A DNA stretch of 64,000 nt from Erigeron canadensis (lineage: Eukaryota; Streptophyta; Magnoliopsida; Asterales; Asteraceae): assembly GCF_010389155.1 (NCBI RefSeq), contig NC_057763.1:40592645-40656644 (forward strand), in the 5' to 3' direction. Under the pieces are notes generated by a model that saw only the letters and a list, made by a program, of their open reading frames with translations, was not told the origin of the DNA and searched no databases. The position numbers and the translations under genes were made by a program. Positions 48,301 through 59,697 of this stretch are shown one piece after another; within the stretch, counting starts at the first letter, position 1; each line of letters opens with the position of its first letter.

Positions 48301-51300
48301 AAAAAGGAAGAGAAGGTAGTAACATGTTTTAATTGCTTCACATTCATTTGTGTTCATCTCGGTGACCCTAATGTGGAACTAAATTTCTGCATCATTTGGA
48401 GTGGTAACAGGTTAAGTTGTCTGGAACTCCAGCTGGGCCTATGGTTGCACTGGCTTTTAAATTGGAAGAACGCCAATTTGGTCAGCTGACATATCTAAGG
48501 TACTCTTTTGTTTCTTGCGTATCTTCTCTCTATTTTTATGTCCGTCTCTTTTGAAATGGCTAATATCATATTGTTTGAATGAAGAATATATGAAGGCGTG
48601 CTCAGGAAAGGTGAATTTATAACGAACGTTAACACGGGGAAGAAAATCAAAGTAAGTTCTGCATACTTAGAACTTATAACTGAAAGTAGAAGTAGTTGAC
48701 AGGATGTATTCTGTTTATCTTTTTGACAGGTATCTAAACTTGGCCGGATGCATTCTGATTCCATGGAGGTATTGCCCCTATATATCTTATAAACTGAATA
48801 TAATAAAAATTACATTAATGACTACATTTGACATATGATAACCATACAGGACATTCAAGAAGCTCATGCAGGGCAAATTGTAGCAGTGTTTGGTTTAGAT
48901 TGTGCATCAGGAGATACATTCACAGATGGATCAGTCAAGTACACCATGACTTCTATGAATGTTCCAGAACCTGTGGTGTCATTAGCGGTTTCTCCAGTTT
49001 CGAAAGATTCTGGAAAACAAGTATGTATTCCCATTTATATATGAGTGCTTAGGGAATAGTGATTGGACTAGGTTTTAGTAATGTTTATTTATCATTTCAG
49101 TTTTCAAAAGCCTTGAATCGTTTTCAAAGAGAGGATCCTACATTTCGTGTTGGATTAGACCCTGAGAGTGGTCAGGTATTTTTTTCATCATATAACAATC
49201 ATATTGTTGCTGTTGATATCTATTTTTGTGTCGTAACTTATGTGGATCCTTGTTGCACAGACAATCATATCTGGAATGGGTGAGTTGCATCTGGAAGTTT
49301 ATGTCGAACGAATCAAGAGGGAGTATAAGGTACTATTTTCAATTTTTGCTGAAAAGAATATTCTTTTCAATAGGTAACCAACAAATCACCATGTTTATTT
49401 AAATATCATCTACAAATTGCAAGGTTGATGCAACTGTTGGAAAGCCTCGTGTCAATTTCAGAGAGACAATTACGCAACGTGCAGAGTTTGATTATTTACA
49501 TAAGAAACAAAGTGGAGGGCAAGGTCAATATGGAAGGGTTTGCGGGTAAGATCTTGTTGCACGTATATACGACAAGAGTGTTGTCTGTTTCTAGAGGTGA
49601 CAAAATAAAATAGGTGGCCGTTCGAAAAAATAAAAAATAAAATAGGTGACTAGGCAGATTGGTTGATGGTCAAAGTAGGTAGTTCTTTGGATTGGTTTAG
49701 ATGGATCAGTTGACCCGTCACAATTTTTCTAAAATAAATGTTAAAGTTATGCTTCTAAAAGGATTTAGGATGTGTTTTTGCATAAAAATCATACTTGGGA
49801 GACTTTCGAGCCATATGACATCTTCAACCTGCCCCTTTTAAGCTAGTTACTCCTATTTCACATGTTTGATCTGTTCCCTGTTAAATGGAGCCATGGAGAA
49901 TAGTTTTCTGTACGTGCATCTGAGGATCTATGTTGTTGGTGTCTTTTCATGTTATTTCATACGGATAACATGAATTTAATGAAATTCATCTAGTTTCTGA
50001 AATTCAAGTTTTATCGTACATTGTCGGTTCCTTTTTTTATGGATGAGTGATGTTTGCATATTCTTCTTAATTGACAGTTATATGGAACCACTTCCAGCTG
50101 GATCAGAGACAAAGTTTGAATTTGAGAACATGATAATTGGACAAGCTATTCCCTCCAATTATTTCCCACACATTGAGAAGGGATTCAAGGAAGCTGCCAA
50201 TTCGTAAGTATCTCATTTTCCTGTCATAAAGTTTGTATATTGGCAAGCTAATATGTGACAGCTGTTCTTATGCATGAAGTGTTTCATTATTCATCGGTTT
50301 TTGTTGATATAAATGTTCAATATCATTATGATTTAGCAGAGGCTATTTTCATGTGCAGAGGATCTTTGATTGGATTTCCAGTTGAAAATATTCGTGTGGT
50401 TATGACAGATGGTGCATCTCATGCTGTGGATTCAAGTGAACTTGCTTTCAGATTAGCTTCAATATATGCATTTAGACAGGTCTTACTTTCTTTTTTCAAG
50501 TTTCTGTGACTTATTTACAAGTAGTTTTGTAAACCAATTATTGTAGCATGACTGATTTTGCGACGTGATGAAACAGTGTTATTCAAAATGCAAGCCTGTG
50601 ATTTTGGAACCTGTGATGATGGTAGAAGTGAAAGTGCCAACAGAATTTCAGGGGACTGTTGCTGGAGACTTGAACAGGTAATACCAACTATCATTTTCAT
50701 ATTGTGGTGCTTTCTGCCATGAAGTTATTAGTATCTAAAACCATATTGTTATATATTAACAGGAGAAAAGGTATAATAGTTGGAAACGACCAGGATGGAG
50801 ATGACTCTGTAATTAATGCTCTTGTAAGTAAACAATACTCGCTCTTACAAGTTTATATAAAGTATTACAAAAATTATAGCTCAGTAATGTGTAACAACAG
50901 CCTGAGAGTGCTGATATATTTTCATATATACTGATGAAAACTTGGTCTTGCATGGTGGTACTATCAATTATCAACTTAGTTATGGTATAACTGACGAGTT
51001 CTCTGATCATTGGCTTTCAGGTTCCACTGAACAACATGTTTGGATACTCAACGGCCCTTCGTTCCATGACGCAGGTGTGTTTGAGTGTCATGTTTCTTAA
51101 GTTGTTAGTCTGTAATCACGAGTTCTATTTTTTTGGAGGTGGCAAAATGGGTAGCTTGGGTAATGGGGGGAAACAAATATCTTTTTGGTACCAGTTAGTT
51201 GTGACTATAAGCATGCTTTTTCCAACTCTTCAAAAAGAATATTAAAGATCTAACCACAATGGCATGATTACAGACTAACAATGGTCATTTATTTTTTATT

Positions 51301-51453
51301 TTTGCCAATTTTATTTTCTCTGAATTTCTGAAATGGCTTGTAATCTTGCAGGGTAAGGGTGAGTTCACCATGGAATACAAAGAACACTCCCCTGTTTCTG
51401 CCGATGTTCAAACCCAATTGGTTAATGCCCATAAACCCAAGTCTGCTGAATAG
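45334..51453 (+). CDS. MEFG1: Mitochondrial elongation factor G (mEF-G)
   Basis: Nineteen exons: 45334-45723, 47065-47286, 47493-47614, 47724-47874, 48046-48117, 48220-48315, 48411-48499, 48585-48651, 48730-48768, 48850-49020, 49101-49175, 49261-49329, 49424-49545, 50078-50203, 50359-50479, 50577-50677, 50763-50823, 51021-51074, 51352-51453. All have GT-AG borders and join to 749 residues. An Arg/Ser-rich presequence of about 45 residues suggests mitochondrial import. GTPase motifs: AHIDSGKTT (68-76), DTPGH (135-139), NKLD (189-192). Domains II-V follow ([48 protein letters not shown]). It moves tRNA-mRNA through the mitochondrial ribosome during translocation. Complete; transposon scraps occur in introns 13 and 18. 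Confidence 0.96.
46466..46727 (+). repeat. Diverged direct repeat in mEF-G intron 1
   Basis: A segment starting catgtgggacatgt occurs at 46466 and again at 46663, each followed by a similar ggtt(a/g)-rich stretch and a (t/c)ggtaca word over about 60 bp. Its origin is unknown, probably an old element. Confidence 0.5.
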
Positions 51454-52037
51454 TTTGGCTGAGATGGCTAAACACGGTTTTGCATCTTTAAAAAAAAAAA
51501 AATTAATCTAGGATATATTTTATACTGATTCAATTGCTTCCATCCAATGTGAAGTGTTTTGTTATCTGTTAAGACCGGAATGTGGTCAGTAATTTTGTAT
51601 AAGCGAATAAGTCCTCATATAGAATGTTATACAATTTGGTAAGACAATTTTCGAGTAAACTTAACTTGGATGTACGTAATCGTAAAGTAGTAGTGTAGGG
51701 CTTCTCACAGCTGAGGCCTGAGAATAATTACATTTATTGTACCATATTATTGATGGAATTGCCGTTCAAAAAAAATATATTATTGATGGAATTAACGTAG
51801 TATGCAAATACGCCGTGTAGTTAACAAGCATATATGTGCGTTACAATATTTGGAAAAGAAACGAAAGTTTGATAATCGCTATTAGATGATGATGAAACTA
51901 TTAAATGGAGTGTGTTTGGCTAATTGATTCATTTTCGCATCTAAAATTGAACTCTTTTTAATTATTTCTTTCAACAATTTCATATTTTAATTTAACTGTA
52001 TATTGTCATTAGTCGTTACAAATATATGTTAATTTAT
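51454..52037. other. mEF-G 3' flank
   Basis: 3' UTR and AT-rich DNA. A gccgttcaaaaaaaa tail near 51760-51775 resembles the 3' end of the SINE at 21498-21671, but no body is recognisable. Confidence 0.45.
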
Positions 52038-53360
52038 AGGGCTGTAAACGGTTTGGTTGGTAGTTAATTTCGATTACTTGCAAATCGGTTACCTGAAAAA
52101 GTTAGTTAATTTCGGTTAACTATTAATTAAAGTTATGCTAATATAAAGTTTAAGTTTTCAATTATAATAGTCAATTTAAATAGTATTACTTAATTTTTCT
52201 ATGTATAATAGTTAATATTTTGTTTTATAAATAAATATACATTACATCTAATTTTGAATTACTTTTTTCTAATGTTATGTATATGCAATGCAAGTTTTTA
52301 TTTAACAGTATCATAATATACTACTTAAAATGTTTTTTACATAATACTAATATTTTTAATAAATATTTTAAACAAAGTTAATAACTTTTCTTAAAAAGAG
52401 TATATATTAGGGGTGTTCACGGGCCGGTTTGGTCCGGTTTTGACTAAATCTCAAACCAAACAAGCATTCCCGGTTTTAACATACATTAAACCAAGTCAAA
52501 CCAAATATGTTGTCAAACCGAACCAGACCAGACCATGTGAGCCGGTCCGGTTTGGTCGGTTTTAAATTCTTTTTTCCTTTCTTCTATTTTCATATAATCA
52601 TGTGTAAATTTGTGATAACGAACACTTAAAATTAGAACATTTATGACATTATTAGAACACAATATATATTTGAGTCAACAATCAAAAGACATTCATCATT
52701 TAATATTTTCATATAGATGCTACATAATTTAGATTACATCAGAAAGTTTAATTTCTCAAAAAACATACAAGATCGAAGCAAAATACTTACATAAAGTATA
52801 TTTATTAATGGCCAGATATCTTCAAAAGTTATATACACCTATGGTCCGGTCCGGTTTGTGGCGGTTTTTTCTTTGTTTAAACTATAACCGAACCGATGAA
52901 CCCGGTTTTTCAAAACTTAAATTGTTAGACCAGACTTTAGCAATTCAATCCGACCAAACCAATCTATATATCCCGGATTGGTCCGGTTTTTACGGTTTGA
53001 CGGTTTGATGAATACCTCTAGTATATATATAAGAAAATTATTTGGAATATCCAAAACTAATCATAAATTGTGGAAAAAAAAGTTAGTAAAATTATTAATA
53101 TTTTAGGCAACAAATACAAAAAATTAGCTAAATAGATATGTAAACGATATATTCATATAATACATATATGTGTGGTATATATCAAAATTCGGTTGGGTTT
53201 GGTAATTCGGTTAACCGCAGGTAATGAATATTGAAAATCGTAACCGAACCGTTACACATCGATTTTTTTGTTTTCGGTTAATTCGAGTTTTGGTTTTTTT
53301 GGTTTTGGATCATGCGGTTTAGACCGGTTTTTCGGTTTTCCGGTTCATTTCTTACCCCAA
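52038..53360. mobile_element. Possible outer hAT-like element
   Basis: The left end agggctgtaaacggtttgg and right end (reversed) ttggggtaagaaatgaaccgg are related in layout. An exact 8-mer taatttat flanks both sides (52030-52037, 53361-53368). The inner element 52408-53020 would be nested in it. The AT-rich duplication could be chance. Confidence 0.45.
52408..53020. mobile_element. hAT-type non-autonomous element with 8-bp TSD
   Basis: Left end TAGGGGTGTTCACGGGCCGG, right end (reversed) TAGAGGTATTCATCAAACCG. The perfect 8-bp repeat gtatatat flanks it (52400-52407, 53021-53028). Inverted ccggt(t/c)(t/c)ggt clusters fill both subterminal regions. No transposase; the 66-codon frame inside follows the repeats. 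Confidence 0.75.
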
Positions 53361-53419
53361 TAATTTATCCCTTGATAAGATTTATATTGCCCAACTGTGA
53401 ATCACTATGACGAGTCGAA

Positions 53420-53863
53420 TCTCTTATATTAATAAAACAAAAATGTTTTCAAAAGCTATTTTTAGAAAAAGAATGGAATGTCAAGCTCTCATCTTATGCT
53501 AGCACGATTAAAAAAAAATATGACATCATAATTTTTTGTATTTTTATTTTTTATTTTTTTAATCCTAAACTCAATGTTACTTTCTTTAAATATCTCAAAC
53601 TTTCATAAATTTTCTAAAGTATATATAATTTTTCTAAAATATCCATCTCCATATAAATAATTTTAAAAAAATATATATAATAATAAATAAATATTCATCA
53701 ACATTAACATTAAAACTTTTTTTTTTTATTAAAATTTTGAATTTTCCAAGTTTTTTTTTCTAATATTGATCCGAATTTTTTTTCCAGATGTTAACAAAAA
53801 ATGTTCGGATTAGAACTAATTTAACTTTAAAAACTCGAGTTGAACACGGGTTTCATTAACTAG
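53420..53863 (+). mobile_element. Small non-autonomous Helitron
   Basis: Starts TCTCTTATATTAATAAAAC after an A and ends aacacgggtttcattaaCTAG before a T. This is the TC...CTAG form inserted between A and T seen in short plant Helitrons. No coding capacity. Confidence 0.75.
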
Positions 53864-53864
53864 T

Positions 53865-54748
53865 AAAAAATTAAATAAATACAAAAAGTATAGAAAACTA
53901 TAAATGAATTATTAATAATAATAAATAAAAAAGATCGGACGGATTTAAGACTATACATCTAACCAAAAAAAAACAAACTTAAAAGGTTGAGACTTATTGA
54001 TTGAGAGGATAAAAGTGTGAGCGCTTCTATTTCCCGCTATTTTTCTCCCTCCCACTCACCCCTAAAAAACCAGCGATTAATTAAGTTGATTGAAGTCTTA
54101 GTAGGTAACTTTGATTTTGCATAGTTGTTGTTGTTTCTAGGGTTTTTATTATCTATATCCATATAATATATATATATGTATATATATGCTGAATTGCTGA
54201 TTAGGGTTATTATTGTTTCAAGTAATTATCCGCAAATAATTTTTTATTATATCCAACACAAATTATGGATATGAAATTTTTATTTATTATCTGAAATACT
54301 TCATTTTAGATATTTGATATTAATTGATGTGGAATTTAACTTGTGTGTGTATTTGTTTGAAATTGTAATCTTTACAATCTTGAACTCTTGGTATAACAAT
54401 TACTTACTGAAGAAGCTCTGATTAGGGTTTTTTGGGTCAAAATGTTATTGTTTTTCACCAACAAAAATATATAAAAGTGGGTCTTGAAAAGTGTATGAGG
54501 ACTGATTATGGATTTCAAGGTGAGGATTGTGTATGTCTATGGGGCTTAGGTTTTAGTGGCTGTTTGAATGTGCATTTGTTGATGTATATACCCTCATTTC
54601 GCCCCGTTACAGCTTTTTTTAGTTATCCAAACACCCCTTGAAGAGTAAAATGAAGTTTCATAAAAATATCAGATATGCTTTCGTTTTTGGTGTTGTTTGT
54701 TGCTGATCAACTTTTAATTATGTTGAGTATTTGTGTTTTTTCATCAGG
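53865..54748 (+). promoter_or_regulatory. NSE3 upstream region with probable 5' UTR intron
   Basis: The coding start at 54749 directly follows tcatcag, a splice acceptor, so the 5' UTR is probably split. A donor is possible near 54102 (cttagtag|gtaact), after a pyrimidine-rich stretch of UTR type (ctccctcccactcacccc). The frame at 54432-54641 would lie inside this intron and is not considered a gene. Confidence 0.5.
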
Positions 54749-57090
54749 ATGGAAAATGCAGAACCAAATTTCTCAAAGTTTGGTATTTCTGAAGAGGTCA
54801 TCCCATCCTTAAAACATTATCTGAATCTCTACATACGTTTTGCGTTGCTATCATTTCAAGAGTGCTAGATAGTTTTTATTTATGGTCTAAGTATTATTTT
54901 TTTCTCATCTCCAGGAAGGCGATAAGCTTGTTGCAGATGTGATACGCTATGTCCTATTTAAAACACACCAGAATTCTGGAGGCCCAATCAAGAGGGAAGA
55001 GCTCACTCAACTAATCACAAAAAACTATAATGATCGGTCTCTTCCAGCTCTTGTCCTAAACAAGGTCACTGCAAAGCTGTCAAGCATTTTTGGGTATGAT
55101 ATGAAAGAGCTGCAACGTGCCCGTCCTTCATCAACAAATCAGGCCCGTGCTTCACAGAGTGAGAAACTACTATTACCTGAACTTGAGATTTATTAATGAT
55201 ATGATTTCTCTGGCTTTTAATCATTTGTAGATATAAATATTACACAAATAGCAACATACTTTTACCTGATGGATAGTTTGGTTACTGGACTTCTAAAAGG
55301 TGTTACTAAAATTATTTTGGGTGATTCTGACCAAGATATCCAAAGTTTGATGGTTTTTATAATGCTTTTGGAAAGTTGGATGGTTTTTACAGTTAGTAAA
55401 TGGTTATAATAATGCTTTTTGGAAGTTGAATGGTATTCATAACAGGTTTTGAAAGCTCAACAGTTTTAGAAACACTTTTATAAGTCTTAGGAAAGGCCTA
55501 TGCTATTTGTTTCAAGTTGCCTTTTTTGGTTTGGAAAACTTCTGGGTCTATGTTGTTTACTTTTCCCCTGAAGTGTATGGAGTTCATTTAGTTGTGTTGA
55601 TTCGTCATGTTCTTGAGTCAGTTTGCGCATAAGTATTTGATGGTATCATGTAATCATCGCAACTAATGCCGAGAATTCCTTGTAAAAAATCTACCACATA
55701 CATATGGTAAAATCTGTGTACCAAACGCAACTGAACATACATCTTTTTTACTGATATATGTAGGAAATGTTTGAGATTTCTTGTGTTGTGGAGAGTGTAG
55801 GGTTCATACTAAATGATCAAAATAATCTCTGTGTTCAGGCTCTTCAGATGCAAAGTCATATATAATAACAAGTCAGTTAGATTCCGGAGTTTACAGAAAA
55901 CACATTGAAGATACTACTAAATCACATTTGACAGGCTTCACGTTTGTGGTCATTGGCATTGTTCATCTTGCTGGAGGCAAAATTACCGAAGGTATCATAA
56001 CCGCTTCAAGTAGACCGTATTCTATGTTTCAACATGATAATTCAGTAAACAATTTTATTATTTGGTTATGGATTGTAGAAAGTCTCTGGCACCATTTAGG
56101 GCGATTGGGTTTGTCCCAGGATAATGAAAAACATGTCGACTTTGGAAGCACCAAGCAGGCATTGGAAACACTTGTTCAGCAAAGGTATTAATAGCTAGAT
56201 CTAGCTGGAGTCAGTATTGTGTGTTTACAAAAAGTTATACGTTCTTATATGTAACTTGATTTCTTGCAGATATTTGCAGAAGGATAAAACTAATGGCCCT
56301 GAAGGCTTAACGTTGTATTATGAGCTTGCAGAGAGAGGTCTGCTTGCGACAGCTAGCAGTAGCTTTAAAGAGTCCATATCACAGGTATTTTGTTCTAAGA
56401 TTTTAATATCCCCTTAATTATTATAGCCCATTTAGTGCAACACCTTTTCAAATTGTTTATTTTTTTTTTGGTCTTTTTTCTTGTTAACACTATTTTTGGT
56501 GGTATTGGGTTTGTTTTAACATAAGTTAGAACTTAGGCGTTCACTTGACCTTCTAATGGTAAGGTTTAAAGTGTGGACTAAGCGAATTTTCAAGAAGATG
56601 CATCTAATGTTATTACTATAACTTGTGTATGCATGTGAGAATTAAGAACTTGATATGAGTCATATGACATTTTATTGCGACAAATATTATTCTAAATGAA
56701 ATGACTGGCTGCAATAATATGATATTCAGAAGGAATGAGAAAGAGCGGCAATCAGCTAAGAAAACATAGTGCCTTAATCGAAATATTTGTCTTAATTTCC
56801 CACTTATTGAAGTAGTTTATTTGTGAGTCTAATGATTTATTATGTTAAGTTTTTTGACTATTATTCATAAGTGAGTAATATGTCATCTAGATCTCTGTTG
56901 TTTTTCCCCATCAGTATTCTGGTCCTGTGCTGTTCAAAATAAAGTGTTCTGGTTTTGTGCATTGGGACCTGGATTGTCTTTTAATATCTGGAATGGTAGT
57001 TTTTAAGCCCATTTGTCATGGTTTTTCATGGTATCATTTTCTGATGGGCAGATTGTGACTAGCGAGGCGGCTGCGGTTGACCTTGACTAG
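54749..57090 (+). CDS. NSE3: NSE3 homologue (MAGE-domain subunit of SMC5/6)
   Basis: Six exons: 54749-54796, 54915-55158, 55839-55991, 56079-56184, 56270-56384, 57052-57090, GT-AG borders, in frame to 234 residues. The MAGE homology domain covers most of it: KLVADVIRYVLFKTHQNSG, IKREELTQLI, then GFTFVVIGIVHLAGGKITE and ESLWHHLGRLG (tandem winged-helix halves), and a C-terminal DxD-like VDLD. Plants usually have one such gene. It encodes the NSE3 subunit, which with NSE1 and NSE4 forms a DNA-binding part of the SMC5/6 complex in DNA repair. The start is the first methionine after the UTR acceptor. Convergent with the SABATH gene downstream. Confidence 0.92.
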
Positions 57091-57607
57091 CAGCTTATTG
57101 TTGTAAATTTGGCGTAAGGAACGAACAATCATCTTCTACTATTTTGGGGTCTGCTACAAATATTTTTTCTCTTGCCGTAAACAAAGGGAATCAAATTGAA
57201 TCAGGTTTGTGGATCTTGTTAAATCACTTAAATTGACAATATGACCATGTATCTGTTTTTCTGCAACTCCTTTTTTTTTTTTTGGAACGGCGGTGCTAAA
57301 ATGCAAACTACTGTGAGGTTAGGCTACTTGGTAGAAGTTTTGGCCTCTTGGAGAAAAAGTTTAGGTTCAAATCTTGGTAATGGTGTTTCTTCGAGTTTAT
57401 TGAGTAAAGTAGGATTTGTTGTTAAAGAAGATTTAAAAAAGAAATCTGGAAGCATAACCGTAGGTATGAATTATTTGACAATGGCCATGTTCTAGTAGAT
57501 GAGTCTTAAGTCGTGGTGCAATATATATGATGATCTCAATATAGAATACATCACATCATCATCATGATCAATATAGAGAAATGATCTGAATGAAGATACG
57601 ACTCTGC
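57091..57607. other. Convergent intergenic region
   Basis: Between the ends of NSE3 and the SABATH gene. It holds both 3' UTRs and the SINE at about 57290-57447. Confidence 0.5.
57290..57447 (+). mobile_element. tRNA-derived SINE
   Basis: A-box-like taggctacttgg and, about 50 bp on, a B box GGTTCAAATCT, followed by gagtttattgagtaaagtagg and an A-rich end. The tail resembles that of the SINE at 21498-21671 (gagtaggagtagagtagaatg), so they may be one family. No clear target duplication. The 84-codon frame across it is not a gene. Confidence 0.6.
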
Positions 57608-59697
57608 TCATTTTTTGATCAATGAAATGACTAAATTAAAATATCTTGTTTTCTTTTTGGATAGATGTTCAGACACATGCTTCCCATACCTCTTAAATAC
57701 CTCATCAATCTTTATGGAATTTCCAAAATGAGAAGTCAACAATGGCTCTGAAATAGCTCTCACCACTTTTGTTATGTTTTTTCCGCTTGTGTAGTTGGGT
57801 TCCCTATTATTAAAACCATCATTATTCATATTTGTTGTATAATCTTTGTCATGTGGATCCCAATTGACTTCAAAAACATTCAAGTTACGATCAACAGAAA
57901 ATGAGCCCTCATGTTGAATAATATTCATGACTTCACCCTGGCATGGATAGTAAATTGGGACATTGAATGAGTTAATGTCCGATTCTTGAACCAGTCCCTG
58001 TGATAATTAATAAATTTGTTAAAGCAGAAATGGTTGCCAAAACAAGCAGAAATGACTAGAAGATGGATAAGTACACGAAATAGTTTTTTTTTTGTTTTTT
58101 GCTTGAGTTCAAAATTTTTATACCTCTTTAGCCATGTCCATAAGTGATTGTGCCAGTAGTTTCCAGATACAACAACTATCATCGTTAGTTGGATCTGCAA
58201 GGCTCCGACCAACAATTGTTAAAACCATGCGTCCGCCACGTACTATTTCTTGAGAACGCATTTGCAGAAACCTAGTGAAGTCGGTAAGAAATTGATTTCC
58301 ATATGCTTGGAACACATTTGGAGGACTTGTTTTGGACATGTATATATTTGATGTATTGTTTCCAAGGCCTTCTGGTACCTAGCTACCACATTGCACACAA
58401 TTAATGATATAAAATATTGACTATGTATTATAGTTGCTTAATTATTAGCCAATTGTGCAAACCTGAGAAAGCCAATGATTTGAATAAGAGGAGTGAACAA
58501 GGTGCAAACTTTGATTTGGAAAGAGCCTACCATAGAAAGAGCCAGGAACAACCGAAACAAAACAAGAACGATAGTTTTCTCCCTTCTCCTTCTTAAGCTT
58601 TGCATAAAATTCCGGTAACAATTTGATAAGACTATTGAAATCATTTCCGAAGAGGTCATTTAAGCATACTTCAAACTGTGGTGGCTTACACTTGCTTTCT
58701 TCACACACCTCAATGACTGTATCAATTATGTTAGAAACAACCAACAATGCGTTTTGGCTAGATGAGCATCCTAGTTCTGCTATCTTGAAGCACTTTATTC
58801 TGAAGGCATCAACTTCCTGCTGATCATTAGCAAGATCCTTGATTACTTGCTTTAGAATTGGTGATGCTTTTTGTATCGCATTTTCCTAGACAAAACAAAA
58901 CAAAAAGAATAAAACATTAAAATGAGGAGTAAAACTATTTATTTATTTTTTATGGTTAAAACAAAATCAAAGTAAAAAGAAACAAACAATACAGATAAAT
59001 TAAAAAGCCAATTGTTGGTCTTTAACTTGCAACTTGTTCCTTGAGAATGTAAGACTTAAACCATAACTATAAGGCAATATCTATAATATACGAGCAATAG
59101 TACCCGCGCAATGCGGCGGTGAGAAGGTGGGGTGATAGGTCATAGGAGGTGATAAGTCATAGAGTGTGATAGCCAAATACCTTAGCCGTACGGGCTACGT
59201 ACTCAGATTTAAAAATTTGTCGAAAGTATATCGAATGACATCTCTAATGAAAGAGCATGAAATTTTTAGAACACCCATACAGTTTTTATAATTTATCAAT
59301 ATGCGGTTTTTGAGATAAAAAATTTTGAATAAATTAAAGGAATAAAATGATTTATGGAGAGAGAAAAAAAACTGAGTGGTTGAGATTTGAGAAGAGAGAA
59401 AAAAAAAATGAGTGGTTGGAATTTAAGGGTATTATAGGTATATTAGTTAGAGATGTTTAAATTAGTGAATAAAGAAGGAGGGTAATTTAGGTAGTTCAAA
59501 TCATCTTTTGAGATTTTAAAAAAAGACAAAATGATTTATAAAATAGTATAGATATAGATATAGCAAAAAATGTACGTATAATAACGTAGTTAGAGAGGAA
59601 GTGTGCAGGAGCTCCATATCACCTGAAGTGAGGAGTTTTTGGCATAGCTTAATTCACCATCGCCAGTATTCATGTGCAGGATGTTTCCTACTTCCAT
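57608..59697 (-). CDS. SABATH methyltransferase (salicylate/benzoate carboxyl methyltransferase-like)
   Basis: Four exons, minus strand: 59697-59623, 58885-58463, 58378-58124, 57997-57608, joining in frame to 380 residues, the usual length. MEVGNILHMN and SYAKNSSLQ at the N-terminus, LNDLFGNDFNSL, VPGSFYGRLFP and SSYSNHWLSQVPEG are SABATH hallmarks for SAM binding and the substrate carboxyl clamp (Gln25, and Tyr, His, Trp of SYSNHW). These cytosolic enzymes methylate carboxyl groups of salicylate, benzoate, jasmonate or similar acids to volatile esters. The usual IADLGCSSGPN SAM motif reads IAELGCSSSQN (E62, S68, Q69; N70 kept). The substrate cannot be decided. Intron 1 contains a Helitron-like element. 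A relic of a duplicate lies at 60331-60465. Confidence 0.92.
59098..59560 (-). mobile_element. Non-autonomous Helitron-like element, copy 2
   Basis: The minus strand starts TCTATACTATTTTATAAATC and ends with the hairpin-like ccgccgcattgcgcgggtaCTAT. It shares about 400 bp with 28567-28988. It sits in intron 1 of the SABATH gene in the same orientation. The terminal CTAG is mutated to CTAT. Confidence 0.65.

Noticed and set aside
54432..54641. 69-codon frame upstream of NSE3
   Set aside because: Located in the probable 5' UTR intron, with no recognised similarity.
57241..57495. 84-codon plus-strand frame
   Set aside because: Lies over a poly(T) stretch and the SINE; low-complexity start and no similarity.
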